This document shows, piece by piece, positions 49,470 through 64,000 of a stretch of 64,000 nucleotides of DNA. Within the stretch, counting starts at the first letter, position 1; every line of letters begins with the position of its first letter. The stretch comes from Eonycteris spelaea. Lineage: Eukaryota > Chordata > Mammalia > Chiroptera > Pteropodidae. A model generated the notes under the pieces. That model saw nothing but the letters and a program-made list of their open reading frames with translations. It did not search any database and was not told where the DNA came from. Made by a program: the position numbers and the translations under genes. The stretch covers positions 5,146,001-5,210,000 of the forward strand of contig PUFA01000027.1 of the NCBI GenBank assembly GCA_003508835.1. Direction: 5' to 3'.

Positions 49470-49675
49470 GTGATGAGAGGAGCATTGGCTCTGGCATCAG
49501 AAGTCTTTGATTTGAACCCTGGTTCATATATGGTGGTGGGCAAGTCAGTCAGACTCATGGTGCCTCAGTGGTCATAGCTGTAAAGGGGACAAAGCATTCA
49601 CGCCTCATGGAGCTACTGTGTGGTGTTAGTGAAGTAATGAATAAGAAACAGTGTTGTAAACTCAAGAGCATTTTA
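49470..49675 (+). repeat. MIR, plus strand
   Basis: 'gcattggctctggcatcaga', 'gatttgaaccctggttcata' and 'ggtgcctcagtggtcatagc' are in MIR order. Confidence 0.85.
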
Positions 49676-51689
49676 CAAATATTTCATCAGAAATAGTCTG
49701 CATTCTGTACATACTTAAGCAGCTGCTTACATCTCTCTATAAGGCAGAATGCTAAGAAAAACCCTAAGTTGGGAAAAAATTCAAATATGCTAAATATTGT
49801 GAATAAATGAACCTATCATATAGTTCCCTCTGGAGCTTAAATAACTGCTGTTTTTTACTATGAAAAAATGTATATTTAAAAAAAAGAGCAGCATTTTGAC
49901 TTTGGTACAATTCATGTTTAACATTCTCTTAAAATATGTTGTCCTTATTTTCTCGATTGACGAATAAGTTAAAAAGTTGATCAAATCTTCTTTTATTTTC
50001 AAAACCTTCTTTTCTTAACATCAACTTCTTAATGCCCACTTTACTTACACAATTCATTAGTTGAAACTGCAGAATGGGTGGGGCGGGGCAGAGTGGGGAC
50101 ATTCCACGGAGAGACGAGGCACAAGTAGGGCAATATAGACTATAAGAGGTTTTGCCCCAAACCCAAAATACACTAGGGATAGGGAAGATGGAGTCCAACT
50201 TGGGAAACCTAACCATTGTTTGCCTTTACATCAGTACTTTTAGCTGGTACTTTATTTTAAAGTGGAGGACGTACAAACTTTTTTTTTTTTTTAAGGCAAA
50301 GCTAGTTCTTTCGGTAGAGAATTAAAATTAAAAGCAGACAGAAGCTGGATAATAAGTACCAATAAAAGCTTTAGCTGACATAGCTTCAATTTACAAATCA
50401 CTGGCTTTTCCTGGCAGGGCTTGGGGAGGGAGGGTGAGGAAGTATCGCCTACTCAGCCTGGATGAGGAAGACATGGAAAGCTTTAAAATTAAAGAGGCTT
50501 TAGACTTTTTATTTTAAAACACTTGATTTGTGGTGACTATGATAAAATTCCAGTGAAACCTGAGTATGCTATGCAGTCTCTGGAAACCCTGAGAGCAACT
50601 ATGTCCTTAGGCCTTACCAGTCATATCTGATTTTGCCATTAATACTTCATTAGTGGGAGCCCAATCCATAATGTGTGTGCAAAAAGATGTGTGGTTTAGA
50701 ATCTGCATGCATTTCAATTTCTTTTTAAACTTGAGCAATAGGAGGTCCTACTGAGATCATTGAAAATAAATTTGTAATAAGGAAATACTAAGAAGCCAAA
50801 GGGATATAGTTTGATTTATGGCAACTGATACTACTTCTTGAGAAATTTTAAGGACAAAATTAGGGCTAGCAGGAGCATAAATACTCTTGGTTCAGTTTGT
50901 AAAATCTGGAAGATGAAACAGGCACTGATGAAATTGCTAGACTTAGAGAAAAGAGTCGAGAGAACAGTGCGGGGAAGATTTTGACAAAGTATGCTAAATA
51001 GCATGAATGAGAATTACAAGTGGACATGAACACGGGACACGTCAGTAGAGCCAGAAGAAAACCTCCAGGATGAGAGATCAAATATCAGCCTATGGGATGC
51101 TTCAACCGAACCCAAAGGCCCTAGTGCGGGGTAGAAAATGTGGAGTCTGTCCCTTCTGAAGTAACTGCTTTCTCCCTCTTTGATTCTTTTGGGAAAAAAA
51201 CTTTTTTCTACGTTCTCACTGGTGCAAAACAAAGAACATCGTCCTTCTAGGACACAACTGAGGGTAATGGGGAGAGTCATCTTCTTCCTTTCTCACTTTT
51301 TTCCCCCTTCAGGAAAGCATAACTATGTTTATTTCTGTTCTCTTAGAACAATGAAGACTTTCAAAAGAAACATGCTCATCTTTCCTGATTTTGGTGAGTT
51401 TCCTTCAGGCGTTATTTTTGATCCTTTTATTCCTTGGTGACTTAACCACCTCACAAGGCTCTCCCTGCTGATGGCTTTTGATGGTGACTTCATCCTCCAA
51501 CCTCCTCCATCCTGCTGCCCTATGACATCGCCTTTGGAAATGAGCTTCCTATCTTTGCCTCTAAAGCCTGTCTCCTCTCTTCCCTTTTTTATTAAAAACA
51601 AACAAAAACATCCTCCCCATTTTTGTCAACGTAAGAGTTTTGTTTTGTCATTGTACCTTTCTTCTGACCAAATCTTATATGTTCTCATT
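49676..51689. other. Intronic stretch, nothing recognised
   Basis: No named repeat, exon or RNA gene seen. A T12 run lies near 50280-50292. Confidence 0.5.
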
Positions 51690-51900
51690 CTAATCTCATT
51701 AATTCTCATCATTTTTTATACATATTATTTTAAATCGGGCACACGCCATACGATTTAAAAGGCACAAAAAGGCATAGAGTAAAACTCCAAGTTCATTCTC
51801 ATCTCTGCTTATCTCATCTCCTCTCAAGGCGTCCCTTAATCTAGTCCTCTGCCGCCGAAGTAATTACTATTGCCAGGTTCTTCTGTACCTTTTCCCCACT
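51690..51900 (-). repeat. Old L1 3'UTR fragment, minus strand
   Basis: 'aggcacaaaaaggcatagag' then 'gtaattactattgccaggtt' and 'cttctgtaccttttccccac' fit the complement of an L1ME/MC-type 3'UTR. Confidence 0.55.
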
Positions 51901-54735
51901 AATTTAAGATGAAAATATTGAAAGAGAACAAGATCCTAAATGTAATATATTTTACTTTAGTAGCTTCTTTTCAGCTTCCCTGTCTATTTGAGAAATTTCT
52001 TCATTTATTTCCCATGCATTAATCTATGGGCTTTTCATATGGTTCTTCCTCTCTGTATGTGGGTATTTTCCAAGTCTCTTTGCTTGGACCTCTCTCAGAA
52101 CATGAACTAATACCCATGAATAGTTTTTGCCTGTAAGAATGCAGAGTCTCACCTCTTAAAAGCTCGGGGGGTGGAAAAAAACTATTTAAAGGAACAAAGC
52201 AGAAAAAAAATGCATCCTTCAATTTGTTTATATAATTAATCTATCTTAAGAAGTATCCCTTATTCCAATGTCAGCAGTCACCAGAAGAACCACAGTAAGG
52301 AATCAACATCTAAATGACAATGGTTGTCTCAGAATCACAGCTGGGGAGTGAATTTAAATAGATGGATGGACAGATAGAAGGGTCGTTGGATAGAAAGCCA
52401 ATCAACTGTGAAGTGTTACCAAGCCCTAAAATCATATTTCATTTGATGGGAACAACAGAAGCCTGATTAATGCATGTGGGAATTTCATTTCAAAGTTATA
52501 CTAATGGCCTTTCAAGGACCTGCTTCTTCTTAGGGCTCCCTGTGTTCATGTAAAATTGGCAAGTTTAATATTTTAGGGCTCCTATATATGAGTTTCATTT
52601 ATCTTATGTGGGATAATAATTTAGTGTGAGATAATTGCTATATCAAGAAACAGAATTTTTTCACTTAGGATACTTTATTATAACTGGAATTGTCCTGAAA
52701 ATTTTATATTTGAAGGGTAGCACACATACCTAAAGCTGCTTTCTGCTTAAGGTTTTAGGTTTTACCAAAAATTCATCAAAGAAGGCAAAGGAAAACCACT
52801 CTTTGAGAGAAATTAGTGGAAAGTGGTGAAGAATTTTGCACGCTTCAGTGAAGAGAGCCACCACTGACCAGGCCATAAACTGGGTAATGCGAGGGCCTCC
52901 AGTGGCTAGTTTCCCTCTGAGATTAGGGTTATATCAGTCCTCTGAGACCAAGGAATCATTAAGTATCTCATTTTTAAATCTCAGAACTGTGAATGGAAAG
53001 CACCAATTTTCCATCGACTCATTCTTTTGATAGGTTGAACACAACAGTATGGATAGGCGTAGGGCTTGAGATATAGAGAATTCTGAGTTTTACTGAGAGA
53101 AAAGAAACTGGAAAACCAATGACAGTCTATGACTCCATTATGGGGCAATGCTACTTGGAAACATCTTGTTAGAAATGCTGTATTGGGGGTTCCCACAAAT
53201 AATTCAATCACTTTTAAAAAATGCGATTCAAAACCTTTCACTATTCCTTGGTGACAAACAAACATAGAATTCAGGATTTTCTTAAAGCAATTGTGATTTA
53301 GAGCTTTCTTTCTGAAATATTAACCTTCCATAGCTGATTTATAAATTCAGTCGATGCAAAAGCAACAATTTAGACAACCATCAAATCACTATTTTTCTGT
53401 CACTGAAAAGTCTGGTTGCAAAGAAGAACATATTTGAAGGAAATTCTTTCTGGCTTTCATAAAAGTAACGTATAGTACTATAAAGCTATTGACCTTCAGG
53501 AAATGGTACATACATTACTCCCGCTTGAAATTAAATAAAATCTATACTCTATTTTGTGTATCTAAGTAAATCTTTTTTAAATGGTAAAACCACTTTTGAA
53601 AATAAGAATAATAGTATAGTAAGATAGGTCCCTAAAGCGTAAGCATTTTAAAATGAGAGTGCCAGGCCAACTTGCTAGGGTGCAACTGTCGTCTATTATA
53701 CTAAATTCTAGAAGATGGTAAAAATCGCAACTAATTTGTCATGAGAGAATAAGAAGACTAGCTGGGAAAGATGATATTTGAGCTGTTAACCAAAAGGAAG
53801 AGGGTAGTCTAGAGAGTTATACAGATATGACAGACTTGGAGACAAACTAGAAAGATAGTAACTAGTAAATCAAACTACTTAAACACAGTGATTTTCCATT
53901 TTAACCATAATCTAAGATGACACCTTCTTCAATAGCTACCAAAAGCAGACAGAGGCAGATGGAACAGTCTGTGGCTGCTGGGGAGGTGTGGGGGTTGGAG
54001 TTTGCTGGTCCTGGGCACCAGCCATCCCTCTGACCCTGCAGCCAAAAGCACAACGTGATGAAACACAGAAATAATGAATCCACCCAACAGATTCTAGCTG
54101 CTGAGGCACTGAGGAGCCCTTGTTATGAGATGGGCTCACTGTACAACAGCATTTTAACCTGGAACCTGATGGTTCTACCCAGTAAAATCTGTATGTTTTG
54201 TACATTATCCATGAAATTCTAGAAACCAGCCTTGCACATGACATCCAGTGCACATAAGTCTTATAGGAAGAAAAGCCAGACAAGCTGGCAAAAGGAAAAC
54301 TATCCTGGGCCGGATCAGTTCACACTTTGATAAGTCACTTTTGTCCAGAGTCCACTCTAAAACTTGAGAGTTAAGCAAGCTTTCCCTCCAGACAATTAGA
54401 GAAATGCCACATGCAAACATTCGATATTTATCTCAAGAGAAGCAGTCCCCTAACCCATGAAAAAAATCCATTTTAAGTGGACATATTAGCTTTTATAGTA
54501 TTACATGTTTATTTTTAAAAACCATACTAATGTTTACTATTCTTACAGAAATTAGATAATATAAACTATAAATTAGTATGTGATAAAATCAAATGATCCT
54601 TTACTTGCAAAGCCCGAGTCTCATTTTTATTCGATGGCATGATTAAATTTCATTCAGTAATACAAACATTTATGAGATGCATATTATTTTTGTTTATTAT
54701 TATTTGGGGTTCTAAGAAGGGTCTTGAAGAGTTAT
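51901..54735. other. Intronic stretch, nothing recognised
   Basis: About 2.8 kb of AT-rich intron with only chance open frames and no family I can name. Confidence 0.5.
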
Positions 54736-54739
54736 TTGA

Positions 54740-55205
54740 GTACTTTGTGCATAACTATTTATAATCGCTAAGATGTGGAAGCAATCCAAATGTGTCCATT
54801 GATAGATAAATGGATAAATAAAATGTGGCATATACATACAGTGGAATACTACTTAGCCTTAAAAAAGGAATCCTGCTATATGTACAATATGGATGAACCT
54901 TGAAGATATGCAAAATGAAATCATCCAGTCACAAAAAGACAAATGCTACACGATTCCACTTATATGAGGTATCTAAAGGAGGCAAAATCATAAAAACCAC
55001 CAAGTAGAATGGTGGTCACGGGGGCTAGGGAGGGAGTAATGAGGAGTAGATGTTTAATGGGTATTACTGTTTTGCTTTTGCCAGATGTAAAAGTTCTGGA
55101 AATCTGTCATACCACAATGTGAAGATACTACTGAACTAGACACTTAAACATGGTTAAGAGGATAAATATTATTTTGTTTATTTTACTGTAATTAAATTTT
55201 TTTTA
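54740..55205 (+). mobile_element. LINE-1 3' end (old), plus strand
   Basis: 'agtggaatactacttagcct', 'aatatggatgaaccttgaag' and 'acacgattccacttatatga' are the ORF2 end and 3'UTR. A T-rich end with 'tactgtaattaaatttttt' closes it. Confidence 0.85.
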
Positions 55206-55259
55206 TTCCCCAAACTTCTAACCTCAACGTGTGCTAGAGGTGCCTATAAATTAGGAACC

Positions 55260-55465
55260 ACAAACCCTCCAGTGAAAAAGGACAAAAAGCAAGTTTCTGG
55301 CTTTGCGGACCACACCGGTCTCTGCCGTAACTACTCAACTCTGCCACGGAATCCTGAAAGCAGCCACAGACATAAGCGAATGGGTATGGTGTAGCCCAAT
55401 AAAAAGCGTTATTTACAAAAACAGGCGACTGCCCTGTGGGTCACAGGTTTCTGACCCTTTCAAAA
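55260..55465 (+). mobile_element. hAT-type non-autonomous DNA transposon fragment
   Basis: 'ctttgcggaccacaccggtc', 'ctctgccgtaactactcaac', 'gtgaaagcag'-like and 'cgttatttacaaaaacaggc' match a common mammalian hAT MITE whose ends read GGGTCGGCAAAC-like. The family name is uncertain. Confidence 0.65.
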
Positions 55466-56400
55466 GCATTAATATCTAAATACGAGATAAGTACTATCAG
55501 TTCGTAAAAACGACAGGCTCCTCTACCCAAGAATTATGTAGGAAACATTGTTCTTTTCCAGAGTCTAATATTAGCGCAACAGCAACAAGGCCAAGCTGAC
55601 CCAGCAAGACCAGAACTTACTGGATGTGGGAGGAAAACCCTACACCGACAAAAGGACATGTGAGCCCTGCTCCGGTCTCCACGTCTCCACAGAGGAGCTT
55701 GATTTTAGAGCTGAATCATTTAGATAAAAAATAATACAAATGCCACAACTGGACGAGAGCGGGGTGATCCGTGATCCATCATCTAGTGCCTATCTCTCCT
55801 TTAGGGGATGAGAACATTGTAACACACTCACAGACCTATCGGAGCTGGCACGGCTGTGGCGAGCAGGGCTGGGAACCGAATGCAGAGCCATCCCAGCTCT
55901 GGGTCAGGCACCTTCATCTTCTCTGTTTCCAGCCGGCCAGCCAGCCAGCCAACCATTAGCTCTGAGACAGTTATCTGTTTCATGCATGCTATTCCAAATG
56001 GTCTTGGCTTGACCTAAAACTTACTTTTGCTACTCGCCAAGTTCAGCATGGGAAATCAATAAAGATACAGGAAGCCCCAAAGGACTCATGAAATTCAGAA
56101 ATGAAAGCAAGGGTGTAATAATTTGTTCCCTTCCCAGTTGCACCATGTGAAAATGGCATGTTTTTCCTGTGGCATTTAGGTAGTGTAAAGAAACAGCAAC
56201 CCCAGGGTGGGGTGTAGCAGCTACATTCAATCTGCTTGGGCACCACAAAACACAAGAGCTCTAGTTAAACAACCAAAACAAAACAAACAACAAGCACACA
56301 CCAAAAACCAACAAATGAAAATGGAGAGTTATGAAACAGATACAAAAAAAGAAAACGTTAGCTTAAAAAGGAACCTCCACCTCATCGAAGAATGTAAACC
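55466..56400. other. Intronic stretch, short (GCCA)n only
   Basis: A small GCCA tandem run lies at about 55932-55951 and an A/C-rich run at about 56262-56315. Nothing else was recognised. Confidence 0.5.
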
Positions 56401-56404
56401 AGTG

Positions 56405-56545
56405 CATGGAATTTTAGAACTGGAGCAGACAGAAGAGATCATGGATCAAGCCCGTCTCTTCTTTTATGTATGAATTAAGCAAAGCCCAGAGAGTCGAGGT
56501 ACTGCTTAAACAGCATGGTCCACTGTATGGACCCCAAACCTGGAA
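56405..56545 (-). repeat. MIR-family fragment, minus strand
   Basis: 'tagaactggagcagacagaa', 'gagatcatggatcaagcccg' and 'gcaaagcccagagagtcgag' follow the MIR3-like complement. Confidence 0.65.
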
Positions 56546-57480
56546 TTCTCAATGCTCACTCAACATAATTTTTTGGGGTGATCTCAGCCCTTCCCTTGGT
56601 ACTAAGCCAAAGCAGAACACTGCGTTAAGCAAGAATGTCGAAAGCCCCCCCCCCCACCACCAAAAGGAAAGGCCTTTATCACAGAACAGGGAAGTGGCTG
56701 AGTAGCGATACTCCTGCATTATTACTTGGCGTCTCCAGCTCTCATGGGACCTGCCTTCCATTGCTAAAAGAGCCTGACCTCTGACAAAGACCAATGATTT
56801 CAGCAGTAATTAATGATACTGTCAAATTAATTAACCCAAGTCTTTGTCCATAGGAAAAAAACCCTCTCACGTCAATACTGCTGCTTACTAGTCCTTGACC
56901 ATAGTCTGTAGCCCCAAACCTTCAGCTGGGACACAGGGACATCACTGACTGATGACCCTAATAAGGCTCCATCTATTAAGCCACCACTATTTGTTAATAA
57001 ACCTTCTCAAAGTAACACATCCTTTGATAATATGACTTTAGTGAATTAACAGCTCTCCAAAATCTAACACTAGTTTAAATACATACGAGCCTGAAAATAC
57101 CAGTGTGCATCATTCACATCCCTACCTTTTAGATACTCTTTTGAATTATGGTGATGAAACACTAGACAAATGCTGTAGGATTTCATTAAGCCATTTAATA
57201 AATGGCCCTCATTAAAACGCCAGTTCCCTTGCCCTTGTCTATAAGGACTCCGACTCATACAAATGCCCACATACACATTTCTATATCATCTCTTTAGAGG
57301 ATTCAGAACTATTTTCTTACACCTAACACAGCTTTTATTCCATTTAGAATAATTACCCTCCATCCCATTTCTGACTTTCGAGAAAAACAAGACACTTAAT
57401 TGACCACAAGAGGACTCTCTCAAGGGCATCAGGCTGCAAAAGCTCTTCTGTGAGCTCACAACTTAGGCTGATGTAATCTG
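56546..57480. other. Intronic stretch, nothing recognised
   Basis: A C11 run lies at 56645-56655. No exon or repeat family seen. Confidence 0.5.
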
Positions 57481-57684
57481 CTACAAGAAGCTGACTTCTA
57501 TTTTTAAATTATACCCTTTTACTCTGCCTTCAAAGGGCACATATATCACACGTGGTAACTGCTCATAAAACACTTCACGGTGTAGCCTCCCGTCCATTTC
57601 CCTCCTGGGGTGAGTCACACTGTCAGGAGGGCCTTCCAGCTGCACATAGCCATCCAGGTCCGCCCGTTTAAATTCGTCCACCAT
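57481..57684 (-). other. Unrecognised 67-codon open frame, CpG-enriched (not called as a gene)
   Basis: The frame begins MVDEFKRADLDGYVQLEGPP and ends GYNLKIEVSFL. I do not recognise it. Six CpG sites cluster in about 130 bp, more than in surrounding intron. A stop lies two codons before the ATG, in a possible but weak acceptor (AATAATAG). No strong donor is seen. It has no place in ICA1, whose residues run straight across the intron. It could be an old retrocopy piece, an exonised segment or chance. Confidence 0.3.
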
Positions 57685-57784
57685 TTCCTATTATTTGGTC
57701 TTTAGCAGAATAGCTGCATATGGCCACACTCTCAGGTGTCTTGTTTATCACAGTCATTTTGACAAGGAACAGATGACTAGCAGG

Positions 57785-57875
57785 GTCCTTCTTGAGGGCT
57801 GAGATCAAGCTTTTTCATGTCTTTGTATTTCCATCCCCAAATATAGACACTTAATAAATCCTTATTAATGTTACT
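57785..57875 (+). repeat. L2 3' tail, plus strand
   Basis: 'ccttcttgagggctgagatc' and 'agacacttaataaatcctta' match the LINE-2 tail. Confidence 0.65.
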
Positions 57876-58064
57876 GCTGAGAGTTCTGTCATCTGGCTTG
57901 TGTGCTTCAAAGGGTGCCAGAATGGAAGCAGATTATTCGCTTCTTTTTTAAAAATTTTTTTTTAATTCATTATTTCAGTCCGGCTTACTGTGTGTTATTT
58001 AAAAAGTTTCTAACATTTGGGAAACACTATGAAAAAAGACTTGGGTGGAAGTGAATGTACACTT

Positions 58065-58065
58065 G

Positions 58066-58105
<40 letters not shown>
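58065..58105. repeat. (TCTA)n tetranucleotide microsatellite
   Basis: About ten perfect TCTA/ATCT units. Confidence 0.97.
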
Positions 58106-58106
<1 letters not shown>

Positions 58107-58399
58107 CCTATTTATTTATACTTATTCTGCTCATTCCTAAAAATAACGAAGAGCCCTGTAATGAAAGTAGTACTATTACAGAGTCTGGGACAGAATAGTA
58201 TATTTCTTTGGTCTACTGCTCTCTTCATTCCATGAGCAACCCATGTCTTGTCTGGGTTCATACGAAAGCCTTTTGGCAGCTCCTCCAGACTCAAGGCTTG
58301 GGTCTTTCCACTCCCTTCTCCACATTAAATTCCGAGTGAGCTAGTGAGAATACAAATTCAACCACGCCCCTCCCCTCCTCAACACTCTCCTATCCCCCA

Positions 58400-58880
58400 T
58401 CAGCCCTCTGAAAGATGTCCCTTCCGGTTTGGCGCTGCTTACCTTTATAGCCCCCATCGTCTGGGCACCACCATCCCATGCCCACACCCACTGTGCCTTC
58501 TGTGTTCTGGTTGCAAGGACCTTTCAGGTCCTTAGAAGTGCCCTGTTGCTTTCATCTAAAGGCCTGTGTCTAAGTTGCTTCCTCAGCCTAGAACTCTACT
58601 CTGCCATCCCTATTCCCTCCACCCAGCTCTTTCCCACCCATCCTTCCAATCTTGTTTAAAAGCCACTTCCTCTGGGCAGCCCCTCCTTGGTGTGGCAGCA
58701 TGTGCTGTGACAATGGTTCAACATACTGCATTGTGCTTATTTGCACCATCCCCAAGTGACTACATATGGCAGAGGGCAGTGATCATGTCTGTTTATTCAC
58801 CACTTTATCCTTCTATGCATGGCCCAGCACACAGTGGGCCTTCAATATCATTGGCTGGATGAATGAATAAATGACTTAAA
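58400..58880 (+). repeat. L2 fragment, plus strand
   Basis: 'ttcctcagcctagaactcta', 'gccacttcctctgggcagcc', 'tatgcatggcccagcacaca' and the end 'ggatgaatgaataaatgac' follow the LINE-2 3' end over about 480 bp. Confidence 0.88.
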
Positions 58881-58884
58881 AATA

Positions 58885-59425
58885 CTGAAGACCACAATCA
58901 GGGAGATCACATTTATAAAGTATGAATTAGAATTTTGTCTCCTCAGAAAGTGTGAACTTGAAGAACAGAATTTATAGCAAATTACTACTTTAGTTCAGAA
59001 TTCATCAGTTGAAATGTGGTGGTGGCAGAAGGAGACTCTGAGGAAACAGAAATTCCCATCCCACAGTGACTTCTAAGAGCCACCTGCAGCTGGACTGCTC
59101 ACCAGAGGTCTCAGAAACTTTCCTGAGAGGTCAATGCAGAGCTGTTTAAAATGGAATCCTAGCTGGGACAAAACACAAAAGCTTTCTCAAAGTTCAGTTT
59201 CAAGCTATGAACTCCAAGTGAACAGCACACTCCACGATTTAAATTTATTCCAAAGAGGGGTAGCAAGCCGCAAATTAGTAACACGACTTCTTACCTGCAA
59301 AACCGCATGTGTCAATTTCCAAATATCATATGATCAGGTGCATGTGGTGAAAGATGCTCTATCAGTTTGATAAAAATGATCTTGGCACTTCAAACTCAGT
59401 GACTGGGTTTCTGGCCATCGATATG
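58885..59425. other. Intronic stretch, nothing recognised
   Basis: No exon or repeat family identified. Confidence 0.5.
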
Positions 59426-59429
59426 AGTG

Positions 59430-59530
59430 CTAACTTGGGGACAAGCATTGGTCTGGCCCTGGGGTTATGGCAGTAAAGAGAACCAGTCCAGGCTCCGTCC
59501 TCACAAAGAGTCCAGCCTCATCAAATATAT
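59430..59530 (-). repeat. L2 fragment, minus strand
   Basis: 'ggccctggggttatggcagt' and 'tccgtcctcacaaagagtcc' fit the LINE-2 complement. Confidence 0.6.
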
Positions 59531-59849
59531 ACTTGTATTTGACCTCTTAAAGAAAAAATTTGTTCCCTAAATTCTAAGTACACCATGTTCTGCTATTAAA
59601 TTAAATCCAGCACACATGGGACTGTGGAGTAAAGCACCGCTTCAGCTACTTCTGCATAGCAAAGAATTTTTTTTAAACCATATTTTCCAAAATCAACAGA
59701 TTGATGACACTAAAGAGTGGGTAACATTTCAACATTCAAACCAAATGACGAAGGGCTTGGGTTTTATTTCACCCTTACACAGCTAGCAACCACACTCTAA
59801 AACAAAACCAAATAAAAACACTTCCACGTGAAATTCCCCTGCCTTTCAG

Positions 59850-59920
59850 AAATCGGATGTTTACTTTTATTATCTGGCACATAGAAGGTGCTCAATAAAT
59901 GTTGAACGCATAAATCACAC
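59850..59920 (+). repeat. MIR or L2 tail, plus strand
   Basis: 'ctggcacatagaaggtgctc' followed by 'aataaatgttgaa' is the common tail shared by these families. Confidence 0.7.
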
Positions 59921-60029
59921 GAGAGGCATTACTATGAAAATGCCCTTTTCAATTTAGGTATATTCTTCAACTTCTTTTTTTTCTCTCTTAGGAAAAAAAA
60001 ATCATGTACAGGATAAAAATTATGCTAGT

Positions 60030-60175
60030 TTTCTGACTTTCATTTCCCTGTCTGACCTTGGGCCTATCGCTTAAAATAGGTATCATTTTCTTCACCTATA
60101 AAATAAAATCTATGTCTTGGTTATTACAAGGCTCAAAGGATATCATAGATATAAAGTGACAGGCGCTACACCCTG
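60030..60175 (+). repeat. MIR fragment, plus strand
   Basis: 'ctgtctgaccttgggcctat', 'ttcttcacctataaaataaa' and 'ttattacaaggctcaaagga' are in MIR order. Confidence 0.75.
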
Positions 60176-60329
60176 CAGATAATGTTGGGTTTTTTTTTCC
60201 TTTTCTTTTTTTAACCTCTCCACGCCATCCCCCATCCTTCTCCAATCCCCAGATAAAGTGTCAAAGACAAACCAAACCAAATTACTGGCCTGATAAGAAA
60301 GTCAGGAAATTTCAAATGTAGCCTGGGCT

Positions 60330-60450
60330 CACCAACATCTAGCTACTGACACTTGAAAAGTTTAATTTACTATTTTGGTGCCTTGGTTTTCTCTTTTATA
60401 GAATGAGTGAGTTTCACTAGCTCATCTTTAAAGGACTCTTCAGTTTTGAT
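60330..60450 (+). repeat. MIR-like fragment, plus strand
   Basis: 'ggtgccttggttttctcttt' and 'tatagaatgagtgagtttca' fit the middle of a MIR, diverged. Confidence 0.5.

Positions 60451-64000
<3,550 letters not shown>

Noticed and set aside
49470..49675. Possible tRNA-like gene
   Set aside because: The A/B-box-like words belong to a MIR SINE, whose head is tRNA-derived. No intact cloverleaf is expected.
57481..57684. Considered as an additional ICA1 exon
   Set aside because: The ICA1 protein continues from FRK to VQTQ without a gap, and the frame has no good donor. It is kept only as an unexplained frame.
58566..58862. 98-codon frame on the plus strand
   Set aside because: Lies within the L2 fragment at 58400-58880; no sign of a real protein.

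Overview
This is a placental-mammal nuclear genomic window lying almost wholly inside one gene, ICA1 (islet cell autoantigen 1, ICA69), on the minus strand. Three coding exons are visible. In transcription order they are 61638-61836 (199 bp), 1925-2050 (126 bp) and 830-928 (99 bp). Joined, they read as one uninterrupted stretch of about 141 codons of the arfaptin-homology/BAR domain, with GT-AG splice sites at every boundary. The rest of the window is intron: 1-829 (partial), 929-1924 (996 bp), one very large intron at 2051-61637 (59,587 bp) and 61837-64000 (partial). Earlier ICA1 exons lie beyond the right edge and later ones beyond the left edge. No bacterial-style feature, CRISPR array, tRNA or rRNA gene was seen, and no second functional protein gene was found.

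The large intron is filled with old mammalian repeats. There are long minus-strand L1 copies at about 7980-10590, 21275-23010 and 31640-34190, shorter L1 3' ends, many L2 and MIR fragments, MER5-type hAT fragments, and MaLR-type solitary LTRs near 4640-5115, 20170-20640 and 39990-40395. The most striking insertion is a near full-length processed pseudogene of YWHAZ (14-3-3 zeta) at about 10837-13738, minus strand. It has part of the 5'UTR, a dead coding region, the whole long 3'UTR and a short A tail. Within its 3'UTR a segment of about 27-45 bp is inverted between a T10 and an A10 run. Several tracts with non-B DNA potential are present: a GT/CG block facing a CA block at 9002-9190, a GT/CG block next to a 78-nt all-purine run at 43759-43880, and a G-rich cluster at 29919-30030.

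Organism: ICA1, L2, MIR, MER5 and MaLR indicate a placental mammal. I saw no Alu, no rodent B1/B2 and none of the tRNA-SINEs common in carnivores, ruminants, pigs or horses. The 3' end of the L1 at 15575-16311 resembles, from memory, bat L1 tails. A bat, perhaps from a lineage with few recent SINEs, is my best guess, held with moderate to low confidence.

The window has one working unit, the ICA1 transcription unit. Everything else is intronic cargo, and nearly all the short open reading frames are chance frames in intron or repeat DNA. I did not find a clearly new biological system. The best candidates for a second look are the YWHAZ retrocopy with its microinversion, an unrecognised CpG-enriched reading frame at 57481-57684, three CTCF-like motifs and an unmasked-looking stretch at 34200-35980. 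Repeat names and boundaries come from memory of consensus sequences and are approximate.
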